Counted from the stretch's first letter, positions 22,891 through 34,468 are shown. The stretch is 64,000 bases of DNA from Hydractinia symbiolongicarpus (GCF_029227915.1 NC_079883.1:23562001-23626000); one strand, 5' to 3'. Notes: generated from the sequence alone by a model not told the origin. Made by a program: numbers and translations.

Positions 22891-23692
22891 TTAAACCCCT
22901 ACTATTTAAGAGGGTAAAATGTGACCACGCTGGCTTTGTGCTTGGTTAACTAGGCTGAGCTTGTGATATTTGACGACGCGCAACTGAGCCGAATATCAAA
23001 AAATTGAGACTGAATAATTACGATATCGGATTTTACCGCGCTGAATATCTGTTTACCATGCACCATTGGAATGGAATGAGATGACAAAAACAATTTATTT
23101 CGTTTAACACAATCAGCAATCGTTTTTGTCTTTTTCGTTGTTCTTGTTCTTCTAAAACATTTGCGCTTCAGTTATTTCCAACTCTCCATCTAATTGCTTA
23201 TCTTCTGTGTACTACTATCAAGAACAATAAAAGATGGAATGCAATATAATGCATCCTTTGTTTGATAACTTTTTTTGGTTTTTAATTAGTTTTAACTCTC
23301 CATCTGATTGATTTGCATGTATTTTTTTATATAAACGAAAAAAAGTGCCGGAGAAACTGTCCAATATGTCGAGCAGATATTCGATATCGGATATCTGCTG
23401 AGATATTCGGCTCTCGGCTAACGACTACACGAATATTAAAAAATATTCTGTCAGATGCTCCTGCCTAAGGTGCATGATAAGTATTGTTATTGACCGTGAA
23501 AGATGTGTATAAGTTTCAAGAAGTCTTAACAGAGATTACAAGATCTGTTACCACCACCATAATATGTGAGAAAAATTTGATGTTATCGTGATCCATGCAG
23601 AAACAGACAAAATACGGCTTTCATTAAAGAGACAATGACGAAACGGATAAGTGTTCATAAAGATAAGAAAAGTTCTTGATATATTTTGTCAT

Positions 23693-23890
23693 TCATTTGA
23701 ATTCAGCTTTAATAAATGTGAACCCAGCTTTAAGAAATATAAACCCAGCTTTATAAAGTGTGAACTTGGCTTCAACAAATGTTAATCAAGCTTCAACAAA
23801 TGTAAATCCAGCTTTAATAATTGTGAAGCCAGCTTTAACAAATGTGAACACAGCTTTAAAAGATTTGAAGACAGGTTCCACAAAGCTCAG
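23693..23890 (+). repeat. 24-bp minisatellite
   Basis: Seven to eight degenerate copies of AATGTGAACCCAGCTTTAA-like units. Because 24 is divisible by 3 the repeats stay in frame and produce an 8-residue periodic peptide (ASTNVN-like) in a 68-codon open frame. It has no other gene-like property. Confidence 0.8.
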
Positions 23891-24856
23891 GAGTAAAGCC
23901 AATAAAACTATTTTAAACAAAATGGTTTTGTCCTCCCTAACTCCTCCATCCTCCTCTGTTCAATAGATGATGTTCTGTTTAATTTTATAGTAAACCTTAT
24001 TTTTGTTACGATTAAGTTTTTAATAAAATTTTACATAATTATTTTTTGTGACTACATCCACAATGACATTAGCAAATGCAGTTTTGGACTCCTTATCCAA
24101 GTAATTTTTACCAAACTCCAAAACATTTGACAGTTCAGCTACCTTTTTGAATTCTTTCTAACCCACTTTAAATCTTAAATAACAGTTTAGAACAGCTAAT
24201 ATGTAAATGGATGAATTTTTGCTCATTAATCTGAGAACTCTAGGTTTAACCAATTTTATTTCAGCTTTCAGAGACCCAACCCATTACGTCACGACACCCT
24301 GTAAGTGATTTAAAGGGTGTCCCCCAGAACTGCTACTAAAACCGCTAAAACAAGTTTTCGTAGTGTGAATATTTTAAATATATTAGCACATTTGTGAAGC
24401 TCGCATCTTTCAAGAAAATCATAGATGTTTGAGATTATTTCATCAGGCATCCATTTAGGTTTTCTGGAAACGAAATGAACTCAACACGCTGAAACTGGTC
24501 TATTTGTTATTGGATTAATAAAATCATAAAAGTAAATTATGAAGCAGAAAGTAAAGAATTAAGGATTTTCCCTTTTCAAAAATTTCCTCTGAGGTTCAGC
24601 TCCTTTACTGATAACTTTTAAAAAACACACTGTCTTCTTGACCATTAGTAAGATAACAATGTTCTTCTTTTAACCAGGTCAATCCAACTTAAAAATGCAT
24701 TTCCAGCCTATCATCTTGTTCGCTCTATCTAAAGACTGGAGTAGACTTAAGTGTGTAATTATTTGTTTAGATTTTTATTATTTAACTCATGCAATTGTTA
24801 TATAATAGAACTGAATTTTCGTGTGATAACATAAAGCGAAAACAACAAATCGTAAT

Positions 24857-24892
24857 GAAAATTCACCCTCGTGCTTATGAGGGTGAATTTTC
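24857..24892. repeat. Perfect 14-bp hairpin, 8-nt loop
   Basis: GAAAATTCACCCTC and its inverse flank GTGCTTAT. Confidence 0.7.
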
Positions 24893-24929
24893 TTGAATAC
24901 TGATTCAGATTACTGAAATAAATATTAGA

Positions 24930-25557
24930 TAAAGTTTTATTTAATTTGAAGTAGAAGATACAAGAGAGTCTGTCGCATTTTCTATGTTTTGATCCATATG
25001 ATTTTGTCTCAGGAAACACTGTATAACACTGATAGTGGACGTCTCTGTCCCCTAATCTTTAAACAATTGGAATTCTCCTAGATTCATATATATCCTTAAG
25101 GTACCACCTACCAACTACCTCAGGTTTTGAATTTAAGAACCGTGCTAATAAAAACAATATTTTCCTGCCGGTAAAATCTATACAGCCATAAATGGATAAT
25201 GAAATGTGCTGTTTTGATATCCCATGAGCTGGCCATGGTCATCCATTTAAACTCAACTAGGTCCTCTTAGCACAAAGTTTCCTTTCTTTTTTTCCATCCA
25301 GGCTATCTTCTTTGTAATAATTTAGAAGCGTCGTCGTACATTAGGTCATAAACTCTATCACGGGAGGTGCCATGTTTCTGTCTAAATTTTAGATCTATAG
25401 CTCGATATCCAAGTAGACGGTCTGGACCATTTAGGTCCTTCCACACAGCTTCTTTGGTTTCTTCTAATATTTTTATGGTTGGTAAATAAATCAAAATATC
25501 AAGTCCTATATCCATATCCCTAATGCTCCAACTGTGATAAGAAAAACCTGTGGGCAT
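24930..25557 (-). pseudogene. Decayed integrase-type (DDE) transposase
   Basis: The first 84 codons are open and include KDLNGPDRLLGYRAIDLKFR, the region before the catalytic core in a transposon-derived integrase family widespread in aquatic animals. Downstream, in shifted frames, come LMGYQNSTF (near 25.22 kb), VGRWYLKDIYESRRIP (near 25.09 kb) and STSN followed by a stop and IK (near 24.95 kb), in the order expected for the core. At least three frameshifts or stops make it non-functional. The family name is inference; a profile search with an integrase-core model would settle it. Confidence 0.6.
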
Positions 25558-25559
25558 TT

Positions 25560-27420
25560 AAACGATAATTTCCTTGCTTTGAAAACCACTTGAAGTAAGG
25601 GCTTTTTATAGTGCAATGTGAACTTCCCAGTTATTTGAACAACCTGGCATTTTGACTTTTAAAGCACATGGTCCCTCCCCCCCCCCCAAAAAAAAGTAGT
25701 CTCAGTTTATAGTGGATTATAGCAATGACCAAAATTGTTTTGTTGTCAAATAAAACCTAACAGTACAGAATAAATCAAATCATTTTGATTTATTTTGATA
25801 TTTATTTTAATTCAATTTAACATTCCTTTTTCAATTTAACGATTTTTGTTTGATTTGGATCGATTTAATTTTTTATCTAAATCAATTTATTTAGTTTTAT
25901 TTCGATTTAATTTTTTCTTTATAATTATCCCATGGCAGTTCACGGCTATCATAAAAGTATAGACTTTTCATGTAACCCGGTTTATATGTAAACACCTCTA
26001 AAATTCAAGCACTTGAATATGTTTCTGTGAATTGCATTGACAATACGTCAGTTCAAAATACATTCTATTAACACAAAGAATCAAGGTTTCGCGCTCAGAA
26101 ATGTCGAAGCGTTAGAAATATTTTAATCATCCACTTTCTACACCTCTATCGTTGGATTGACGTTTAGTATGCAGTCTTTAATTTGTGAGTTACCCCTAAT
26201 TAAACAATTTTTTATTGCTATCGACCCATAACTACTTTAAAGTTTCTTAAATAAATAAAACATATACTCGGATAAATTATTTGCTTGTCAACGACGCTGA
26301 GCTTCGTTACGGTTCCGCTGCAGTAGAAGATGTTGGGGTCCAATTGTTGCCTCATCACGTATCAAGAAGTATGGCTACAACTTCGGAAGTTATATATGGC
26401 AAACGACGACAGAACTTTAAAGTTTGCCTCACAAGCAATTAGAAACACTGTTTGTATAAAATACATACGCGCTACGAAGTTGTAGAAGTTCATTTGTCCT
26501 GGTTTGCAAACGAACTTAGTAAGTTTCAAAATCTTAAACCGTAACATTTATAGTCTAATGGCTGCAGAGTTTTGAAAATGCGATTCTGTTTGATCTTTTC
26601 GAGCAATAAACACAAATCGACTTCTACCAATAATACTAGGTATGAGATTTTAGATAGCGATTTAATTCTTTCTCATACAATTCTAGGTAAGTTTTGACCG
26701 TTACTAGGCAAGACTCGCCTTTTTTTCTCCATAGACTCGCACTTTTCCTCCTGAAATTTATCATTTTTCATATAATATCAGATATCAAGACCAAAAAGCT
26801 AAGCGTGGGAGACATCTGACTAAACGTTAGCGCAATTTTGAAACAAGACACTGTTGAAGAGCTCAGTTTGTGGTAAAATCTGGACGAAAAACAGTCTTGT
26901 TTTAGCATACAAAGAACCTTATAATTTACTTAGGAAGATGTTAATAAAGACAAGAAAAACACTTACATTTTTAGCAAGCGATTTTTTTTATTAACACTTG
27001 TATTAAAAAATTTGTAATTTTACACCACTTTAGGGTGCTTTGGAAAATATAAGAAAACTTTCGTGACTTTCTCCAGCACCCCTAACCTGTCAAAATAAAA
27101 AAAATGTCAAAGAGGGATTAGTTTCCTTAGTTGACACAACCTGGTAAACCAACCTCTTATTATTAGGCCTGCCTCAAAAAAAAGAGGCTTGGAGATAAGA
27201 AACAGGTTGTGCAGGGGGTCCGGGTTTAAAAATAATGTTGATTGACTAACTTAATTAACCTGCGTAAAAGAAGGGATTTTAGAGTTACATACTTCTTAAG
27301 CCTTCCTATGATTTAATTAACCCTAATTAAATACCTTATTTCAGGAAATTAAGAAAGCGTTAGTTTTATGCCCCTTAATGACAGTGTAACGTAAATATCC
27401 ATGACGTTAAAAAAATTACA
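25560..27420. other. Gene-poor stretch
   Basis: Contains a poly-C/A tract near 25.68 kb and low-complexity TTTGATTTA repeats at 25.78-25.92 kb; otherwise nothing recognised on either strand. Confidence 0.5.
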
Positions 27421-27421
27421 A

Positions 27422-27531
27422 TCTATAGTATAATGCCCGTATACGTCTGTCCAGCCGTCTGTCTGTCACGCATAATGGTAGCTTAGCCGCAACGGGCGAA
27501 CCCGTGGATTTTTCCACGTGCTAACGACTAG
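27422..27531 (+). mobile_element. 110-bp micro-Helitron
   Basis: Complete miniature: A then TCTATAGTATAATGCCCG at the left, GTGGATTTTTCCAC hairpin, CTAACGACTAG end, followed by T. Only about 60 bp separate the two termini. Same 5'-TC, 3'-CTAG architecture as the 4-15 kb array. Confidence 0.8.
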
Positions 27532-28820
27532 TTTAATTTATTACCTATAATTAAAGTTTAAAAATATATTTTCCTTTCAATCGCAATACAAAGCTTACAC
27601 ACAGATACATGCATACTTCGTTTTCCTTGTTTGGTTCACGAAATAAAAATTATCTTTTTGATATATTTTACTCACCTAGTGTGTTAAAGGCAGGCTAAAG
27701 GGCGTCTAATACGGTAAACATTATAAAGCTGACAAGAGGGAGTGCTTGTCAGTGAATCCATTCTCCAAAAAAGGTAAACATATTTTCTGATTCGCTATAT
27801 TTTAATGCTTTCTTTAAGTCAGTTTGCGCTGAATTTTATTTTCTTCGGCGTTACACAGGGCAAAATCTTTAAAAGTCGGCCGATATGTTTACATATAGAG
27901 AATAGCGCACGGCCTTGACACCGCAAAGTTGTTTGTTTTCATGCTAAAATATTTGACTTCGGGAAATTTCTCAAAAAACAATGAGGACGCTTCGTTTCAA
28001 TTTCCAGTAATCCCATAACCAATCTGAACACAAATTGTAAATAATCAGATCTTTACGAAACGCTCACGAATTATTTTTCGTGTGACCAAAACATTCCGTG
28101 GCCAAATCACTGTCATGACCAAAAGTGCTTCTGGACTGGTCTGGTTGGTGGCAGCTGGCTTTAATAATGTAATGTGAAATACTGATAGATACTAATTCTT
28201 AAATTGATGTATTTAATCAGGTAAGAATTATTTTATTTTTGTTAGTTAGCTAGCTACCAGCTAGCTGCATAAAGTACGTTGGTTAGCTAGCTGGCTATCC
28301 CACTTTTTGGTGCTAACTTTTCCTTTCTTAGTTGGAGCTTCTTTAGTTGCTGGTCTGACCTTTCTTAGTCAGACTCATGTAGTTATCGAGCTACGTAGAA
28401 TAGCCCTTTGATTGTAGCCCCCGCAAAAAAAATGTCACGCTTCTATTTTTTTGCAAGGGGTCAGACAACATGAGTGCTGATAAGCAGCATATGCCGTAAT
28501 AAGTTTGCCCTAAAAAACCTAAAATGCATATTCTAAAAATTATTTTTGTTTCTTGGAACCCTTTAGTGGGAACTTGTTAGGGCAGAGGAAAATAGAATTT
28601 ATGTCAACATTATTTTGCCTATCAACAAGAACCAGAGATGCCTCATTTAGTAGTAGAAGTGTTTATTACGAGCTCCACGTTCATCCTTAATATATCATAA
28701 AAGAACTGCACATAATTCTGACGAAAAGCAAAATTGACAGACATACCACTAAGGGTTCTTTTATAAATTTGTTAGCATTGATTATTTTTCAGTTTTAAAG
28801 TATGATAACCTTGGCAAATT
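27532..28820. other. Noncoding stretch left of Polinton 1
   Basis: No coding match. TAGCTAGC-rich repeats occur at 28.24-28.31 kb, similar to those in Helitron unit 5. No copy of the Polinton TIR start AGATAGGGAAATG is seen here. Confidence 0.5.
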
Positions 28821-28824
28821 ATTT

Positions 28825-28926
28825 GTCATACCATCCGTCATGTCGATCCCTAATTCCGCCCGTCACGTCTATTCGTCACATCTATCCGTCAAGTCTATTT
28901 GTCACGTCTATTCGTTCGTCCGTCCA
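28825..28926 (+). repeat. ~13-bp tandem repeat at the truncated Polinton edge
   Basis: Degenerate units of CGTCACGTCTATT end exactly where homology to Polinton 2 begins (CCCCGCATGCTCGA, compare 63420). Confidence 0.75.
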
Positions 28927-29143
28927 TCCCCGCATGCTCGAATATACCCGACTGGTTTGTCACCCGGGACATATTGGAAAATATAAAAATTGGGGCAGAG
29001 TGGCGGAAGGAATATCAACAGAGAAAAACCGAAAAGGCTAGAATTAAGGAGGAGGTAGCTCCAATAACATGTCATCCGGATAGGTTCATCGATTGGTGCT
29101 TTTTAGAGGATGAAAAGGTAGATCTTGAAAAGCTGGGGGGTTA
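28927..29143 (+). pseudogene. C-terminal tail of a CNKAV-repeat protein
   Basis: Encodes the last partial repeat (RMLEYIPDWFVTRDILEN after correcting to the Polinton 2 frame) and a conserved basic tail with EWRKEYQQRKTEKARIKEE, APITCHP and DRFIDWCFLEDEK, ending at a TAA. It is about 85-90% identical at DNA level to 63420-63635 in Polinton 2. The N-terminal SAP module and the repeats have been lost with the left TIR. Such repeat proteins recur in cnidarian Polintons; function unknown. Confidence 0.75.
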
Positions 29144-29196
29144 ACTGAAACGTTATCTTGCAGCAAAATTGTTGCGAGATAATATTACTAATAAAG

Positions 29197-29361
29197 ATGA
29201 GTTTCAAGACACAGGGCATGTGCAAAAAAGCCGTGGTAAAGGGTAAAATGATGTGCCGATACTGCCATGATAAAAATATCACGTGGGGTGGTTGCGTATG
29301 TACAATGGCATGCAATTTTCTGATTTCGTTTAAACTTTCAATAAAACAGGATGCTAAAATT
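29197..29361 (+). pseudogene. Start of a second CNKAV-repeat gene, collapsed
   Basis: ATG directly after ACTAATAAAG; the first residues MSFKTQGMCKKAV match one repeat, then the repeat pattern is lost after an apparent deletion. The equivalent gene in Polinton 2 (63670 onward) still has four repeats but lacks the ATG. Confidence 0.6.
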
Positions 29362-29917
29362 TGAGAATGTGCTCGTCAGCCGAAAACTCCCATTTGCTGC
29401 TACATTTACACACATCGACGATATAAACGTGGAATACTTAACAGTATCAGATGCCATCCCTGATAATGAAGGTGAGAATTAAAGGTACATAGAAGGGTAC
29501 CATACACAAGATTTCGTGGTTGCCCTGGGGGTGAAAACACCTAAAATCTGGTCCGCGCATGGGGTCACCTGGTACAATGCCAATGCAGTAATAGCAATAA
29601 GTCTCGATTTTGAAGATTACCCCGATTTGGTTGTGAAATATTGACAAATATGACAAAGAATCGAAGAGTTAATATCCGAGAAATTGACGATAGGCCCGGT
29701 GAAAAAGGACCGTTACGTGAACGCCAAATACTACAAGGATGCATTTACCACTAAATTTTATGATATGCCGGTACCCTATGATAAGCCCTGCCAAGCTAGT
29801 GCAATTCTGACCATTTCATCGGTATATGTACAGGGTAAAAATTACTACCTTTAGGTACATATTATGGAATGACGGTACAAGGACTTTAAAAAGGAATGGT
29901 TGCTAAGCGAGGATTAA
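29351..29917 (+). pseudogene. Unassigned Polinton ORF with five in-frame stops
   Basis: One continuous 188-codon frame from ATG (MLKFENVLVSRKLPFAATF) to a final TAA. It is interrupted only by nonsense codons (TAA, TGA, TGA, TAG, TGA) and has no frameshift. Coherent segments include DFVVALGVKTPKIWSAHGV, VKKDRYVNAKYYKDAFTTKF and KDFKKEWLLSED. I do not recognise the family; it is not integrase, polymerase or capsid. It lies after the repeat genes and reads rightward. Confidence 0.5.
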
Positions 29918-29989
29918 GAAACCATATTATTTTATAGGTGTAGAGCTATAGAATATAATGCAAATTAGGGCCTATACTCAGGCGGAGCA

Positions 29990-30385
29990 TCTAGGTACCG
30001 CTTACATATAGAGCCCTCATGCTCTTTGCTTTGAACCCCAAGTCTTTTTGAGGCATTTCTAAAGCCTGATTGACCTATCCCGGCCGCAATAGTGAGTCCC
30101 CCATGGCAATAGCCAAGGGTACCCCTAGGCCTGAGGCTATAGCGCCGATACCAAGTTCCGACGTAATCACGCTCACACCAACCAGGTCATGGTTACAGAA
30201 TCGTACCCAGGTCCCATGCATCTTAAATATCTTTGCAAGCTTGTCCCGCTCCTTTATTTTATTTCGGAGATACTTTTCAATATCAACGATTTTTGTGAGC
30301 CTATATACTTGACTCTCCTCCTGCATATCGGCGCCTTGCGCAGGTGCGCTGGGAAAACTCGAAATAGTTTGCTGATATCGCTCAT
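29990..30385 (-). pseudogene. Small Polinton protein with Gly-rich hydrophobic segment
   Basis: The likely start is the ATG at 30385, preceded by GAATAATAA; an early frameshift moves into the frame encoding DIEKYLRNKIKERDKLAKIF and then the glycine-rich SELGIGAIASGLGVPLAIAM. A stop at 30075 is followed, in a shifted frame, by a basic KRLGVQSKEHE segment that looks like its continuation. The helix / hydrophobic glycine segment / charged tail plan suggests a membrane-active or virion-associated protein; function unknown. Confidence 0.5.
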
Positions 30386-30426
30386 TTATTATTCTATGGG
30401 AATGCACATCGTAAGGCCGGTGAACG

Positions 30427-31058
30427 TCACATTTTTTTCATGGTTGAAGACTCCAAACTGTCCGTGAAGATTTTTAGTGGAAGGTACGTTAAGGTATCAA
30501 AACTCCAGGTCAGCATGTCTCCCCACGCTTTCAATTCTTTGGTGGGAAGCAAGGCCAGAATTTTGGATTTTTTGCAATCAAGGAGGCAATCGTTCTCATC
30601 CAACTGGGGACAAACGAGTCTCAATCTTTGATAAATATCGGTCTTATAGTACCCATCATAGTCGCCCTTCATATAATATTTCTTACTAGGGTCGTACCGT
30701 AGGCCTAGGAGCTCTTGTAATTGTCGATTCATCACCACTGAGTACCCATCGCTGACACGGAGCCGGCAGTAGCCATTTTTCAGTACGAAAAGCCTGATCT
30801 TGACCTCTGCCTGGCTATTCACAATAGTCGCAATATCTTCTATCCTGTATAAATCTTTGATGATCTCAACTCGAGTCACTCTCTGGTCAGGCCCCAACTT
30901 ACGTATGGTAAACTCGCTATACCTAAACTCGTATCGCTATACAAATTCAGCCAACCGGGTCTAATGCTGATAGATTTCAGGACTATACGCGTGTCCTGTC
31001 CTTGGTAGTCCTCCAATATAGTAGGCCTTTCGATATCAGTGATGTACAGTTGCTTCAT
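30427..31058 (-). pseudogene. Candidate minor capsid (penton-like) protein
   Basis: Starts at an ATG (MKQLYITDIERPTILEDYQG). A frameshift near 30.92 kb joins to a 156-codon frame containing GYSVVMNRQLQELLGLRYD, DGYYKTDIYQRLRLVCPQLD and TYLPLKIFTDSLES. A beta-rich protein in which a helix with LG(L/F) precedes a strand pattern ending in a TYLP(L/V) motif is what I associate with the Polinton penton/minor capsid family; this assignment is inference. An HHpred-type comparison with single-jelly-roll minor capsids would decide it. The frame is otherwise largely open, so the gene may be one lesion from intact. Confidence 0.45.
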
Positions 31059-31144
31059 CCCGTTCTTCTAAGAAGAAAAAGATGAACATATACCAATACA
31101 ACTCCAAGGCAAAGTAAAAAAGTAACAGGGAGGAATGACCACTT

Positions 31145-32273
31145 GGTGTTACAAATTTGGAGCACCAGGACCTGTACGTGTCTACAGACTCCCATATCTC
31201 TGTAGTATTCCCCGAATTCACCAAGTATGCCATAAAAGTTCCAACAACCTACCTTGATGATCCTGTTAATGTGAAATGGAAAGGTCAAGCGTTGGACTAT
31301 TGGAATATCCAGGTTAATTTCGCTACCCATTGTGCGACGACGGTCCTAGGCATATGTGCCAAGAACATTCTGTACCCTTTATCAATTCAATTTTTAAGTT
31401 TCCCGTGTACTATCACATGCGTCGTGTTCTGGCAAAAATGAAGGTACCCATGCCGTATGATGACGGGTTTTCTCAGTATAAAAACCCTTATAGCAGCTTA
31501 GGCTATGCCCAAGTGTGTCGCGAGTACGGTGCAGATCCTAATAGTCTGTAAAAATTCAAAGCGGTCATGTCATCGTTGACAAATGGTAGATGGTGGCCGC
31601 AGGTCGATGGTGACTGGGCCAAATTCATCATGCCAGCAAGCCAAGGTCTGACCTAGGAGGGCCTGTCCAAGCTAAGTGAGAGTATCCGGGTTTACGTGGT
31701 GCTGTCACTGGGATCTCAAGCAGGGGCCAAAGCATCCCTTCTAAGGACCGGTGCGGACAACTATACTGCAAGGCAAATTCTAGTACAGAAATTTGAGGCT
31801 ATGGTGGAACGCCAGGAAAAAGTAAGCCATGACATCACTGAATCCCAAAAAGTATTGCAGTATGCAAGGACCCCGCTGAACTTCGCCGTGATGCATGGCG
31901 TGTATATGTTACCCTCCGACATGAACTTGCGCATAGGCAAAATCATGGGGTACAACAAAAATATTTTGTTTGCACCCGCAAATGCAATGATCGGTATACG
32001 GCTTGACCTGAATAAAAAGCCTATTGTGCAGCATGGCACGCCTCCTATAAATACCATACCACCTAACCCTCAAAGCTTGCTACCAGGCATTTGGCATCTG
32101 CCAAATCTCCTCCTAGGCATACAACACCTATTACGCATCCTATACATACCCCCGATAGACAGGTACATGTCACGCCCCATATACCTGAACAACCAAATCA
32201 AAATGAGGATACCAAAACCACCATTATTATAACAGGCGTTTGCCTCATCCTGACCTATGTATGGCTGAAATAG
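31145..32273 (+). pseudogene. Conserved Polinton ORF with C-terminal membrane anchor
   Basis: Segments in order: VVFPEFTKYAIKVPTTYL, ALDYWNIQVNFATHC, then after a frameshift VYYHMRRVLAKMKVPMPYDD and AQVCREYGADP; after two TAG stops LSESIRVYVVLSLGSQAGAK, GVYMLPSDMNLRIGKIMGYN and, in another frame, a hydrophobic end (IIITGVCLILTYVWLK). No plain ATG could be fixed; about 370 residues if repaired. I recognise it as a recurring Polinton ORF but know no function. It converges tail-to-tail with the minus gene ending at 32276, 2 bp apart. Confidence 0.5.
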
Positions 32274-32275
32274 GC

Positions 32276-33486
32276 CTATTTCACGCATAGCACGACAAGT
32301 CCAGCAGCTTCCGCAATTGCCATGTACAGATGTTTTGCCGTATTAATAATCCCGGGTAACGCAACACCTGCCTTGGCTGCTAGGTATTTGAGAAAATTTC
32401 CGAGCCTTTCCAGTTGTTTCTCTACGAACCCTTTTTCACCACCCCCTGCTGCACCTGCAGCACCTACTGCGGCACCTCCCCTTTTTGTAACAGAGAGTAC
32501 AATAGTGCTTATGAAAAGCGCAATAGCAGAGACGATTCTTGCTATGATTATTCCCTGTTTGTGGAAGAGTATTCGGAGCTTCTCCGGCAGAGTTGTGTTA
32601 TCTCCAGCGATTTTTAATAACGTATCTTTGATATGTATGAGTTGGGGGTATATGTCGGTGGATAGTATGCCATGTGTTTCCCCTATAGCCTTCTCTTTAT
32701 CGTTCCAATCCTTAATCTCTTTCTCTTTCCTTCCCAAGATTACCTTGTTGTCCTTCGTCTGCCCCAACCTTCTGCTTCTCAAGTTTATTCACCCTACTCT
32801 CTGCCTCCTTGTTAATTCCGCTGTCGTATAGGATCATCTTATTTTACAGGCCTTTCAAGTTACCCCTTAGCGTCCGAAGCTCGAGATCAAGCCCCCTTCT
32901 TTCACATTGGGTGATGCCACCTTCATCAGGCCCGACAAACGAAGTGTCTTGTATAAGGCTCTCTGTGGCATTTACAAATTCATCGATTTCCTCCAACGGT
33001 TCCATCTCAATATGTTCAGCCTCTATTTTATTATACCTTTTCAATAGGTTCTGTGCTCTAAATTTACCACCTTTGTTGGGTGTAACATAGTCGACAAACC
33101 CAGCGCTTGCAGGCGATTACTACCAAGGAGCGTTTGTGTTTGACCAACGTTTTTTAGGCTACCTTCTTGATTTATAATCACTATTTCTTTAACGATTAGT
33201 TGATTCCCTTTTTCTTCCCTAAACATATCATAAAATTTCGCATTAGGCTGTAACCCCAATTTTCCGTAAGACGATCGTAAAGGCCATCGATCTTTTATTT
33301 TAGTAGCTTTTGCATCTGCCCAAAAAAGTCCCCATGCTGTTGTTCTGTTGAAAGCCCCGAAGTTCCAGGGAGTTTTTGCGTTCCGGGGAGTTTTGACGTA
33401 GTATCATTGGGCTTATCTGGATGGCCTCCATCCTCCTCCTCATTATCAATGTCAATGTCAGGTACAAATACTGGATTGGTTGGCAT
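32276..33486 (-). pseudogene. Polinton coiled-coil / membrane protein
   Basis: ATG at 33486 starts MPTNPVFVPDIDIDNEEEDG, a short acidic and Pro/Gln-rich N-terminus. After a TAA near 33295 and several frameshifts come KIDGLYDRLTENWG, TLLGSNRLQALGLSTMLHP, the acidic helix KRYNKIEAEHIEMEPLEEID, and finally an open 168-codon block with coiled coil, a transmembrane segment (IIIARIVSAIALFISTIVLS), a Gly/Ala stretch and a second hydrophobic tail. About 400 residues originally. It is divergent with the capsid gene, sharing a 32-bp promoter gap. A virion membrane or scaffold role is only a guess. Confidence 0.55.
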
Positions 33487-33518
33487 TCTTTTATTTAAGA
33501 TTTCCCTATATAATAAAT
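33487..33518. promoter_or_regulatory. 32-bp bidirectional promoter gap
   Basis: Lies between divergent ATGs at 33486 (minus) and 33519 (plus). The plus side has CTATATAATAAAT immediately before ATG; the minus side has TTAAATAAAAGA before its ATG. Similar TAATAAA tracts precede other ORFs of the element. Confidence 0.55.
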
Positions 33519-34468
33519 ATGAGTGCATTTGAAACGACGCTAGACCCCCTATGCAGAGATGAAGCAACTCTTTGGCATCAGGGGCCGAAAACAAATGGTT
33601 TAGATAAGTCACGTACCTTCAATTATCAACCAGAACGAGGACCTGCGTGTGGATATGCCTAATTTGTCTGGGAATGATTTCATCTTTCCGGGTAGTCTCA
33701 AGCTTCTATTTGACTTGGGGCTGACGGGGACTAACACGAAAGGTACCATTTACCCTTTTATGCAGCGGGCCTGTACGACAGATTGCAATTCGTAATACAT
33801 TTTGCAGGGCATACTGACGTCATCATGGATGCCAGGACAGCAGCCTTGAGGTCTACCGCGACCAAGCCAGCCGATTCCGCGTACAAGATCACCCAAGGTC
33901 TCGCCAGCGCTATGATGTCGAGGTATGCGAGATTGGCTTTACCCTACAAAAGGATACTCCGTAGCAAAGTTATCACCATGAAAAAAGCCGACACTTCACA
34001 TAACCTCCAAATCGACACCCCCTCGAAGTCCTTTAAGGACATATTGCTACTCTTCATAGATCCCGGGAAAGTGAAGGCTTACACCGGCGTTAACGAGGTC
34101 TTCTACAACCCAAAAATCGAGAAGGTCAGCGTCACTGTCGAGGGAGAGCCCAACGAGTTGTACTCTCATACATTGTTACCCAAGGACTACTTTGAGCAGA
34201 TTGTGAACCTCTTTGTAGTCACGACTCGAACGTCACGATTGGGCAATTTTTCAATGAAAGGTATGCCCTGTTTGTAGACTTTCGGGCGTCTCCCGATCAT
34301 ATCCTACATGGTAGTGAAAGGCCTCTACAACGTCTGTCTGATGGGATTACTTACATATCACAAAGAAAGCCGATGGAACCGGAGATTTCATGGCTTACGT
34401 GTATTTGCTTCAAGACGGCCAGCTGAATATACTCGGTGGCCGATTTCACTTCGTGGAGTACTAGTGAC
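33519..34468 (+). pseudogene. Major capsid-like protein of Polinton 1
   Basis: ATG at 33519 (MSAFETTLDP). After an early frameshift: DLRVDMPNLSGNDFIFPGSL followed by KLLFDLGLTGTNTKG, the N-terminal strand pattern of Polinton double-jelly-roll capsid genes (PNL..ND.I.PGS). A central part seems deleted near 33.8 kb. Then a 150-codon open frame with FKDILLLFIDPGKVKAY, EKVSVTVEGEPNELYSHTLL and FEQIVNLF, and, frameshifted, RYALFVDFRASPDHILHGSE and a C-terminal YLLQDGQLNILGGRFHFVEY. Broken by at least three indels. Capsid identity is inferred from these motifs and from the position before integrase. Confidence 0.65.

Noticed and set aside
23760-23966. 68-codon frame with periodic peptide
   Set aside because: Explained by a 24-bp minisatellite.
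28825-28926. CRISPR-like array
   Set aside because: Short degenerate ~13-bp units without spacers in an animal genome.
30070-33662. Plus-strand frames opposite minus-strand Polinton genes (e.g. 32322-32831)
   Set aside because: Antisense shadows; the minus frames carry the coherent domain order.
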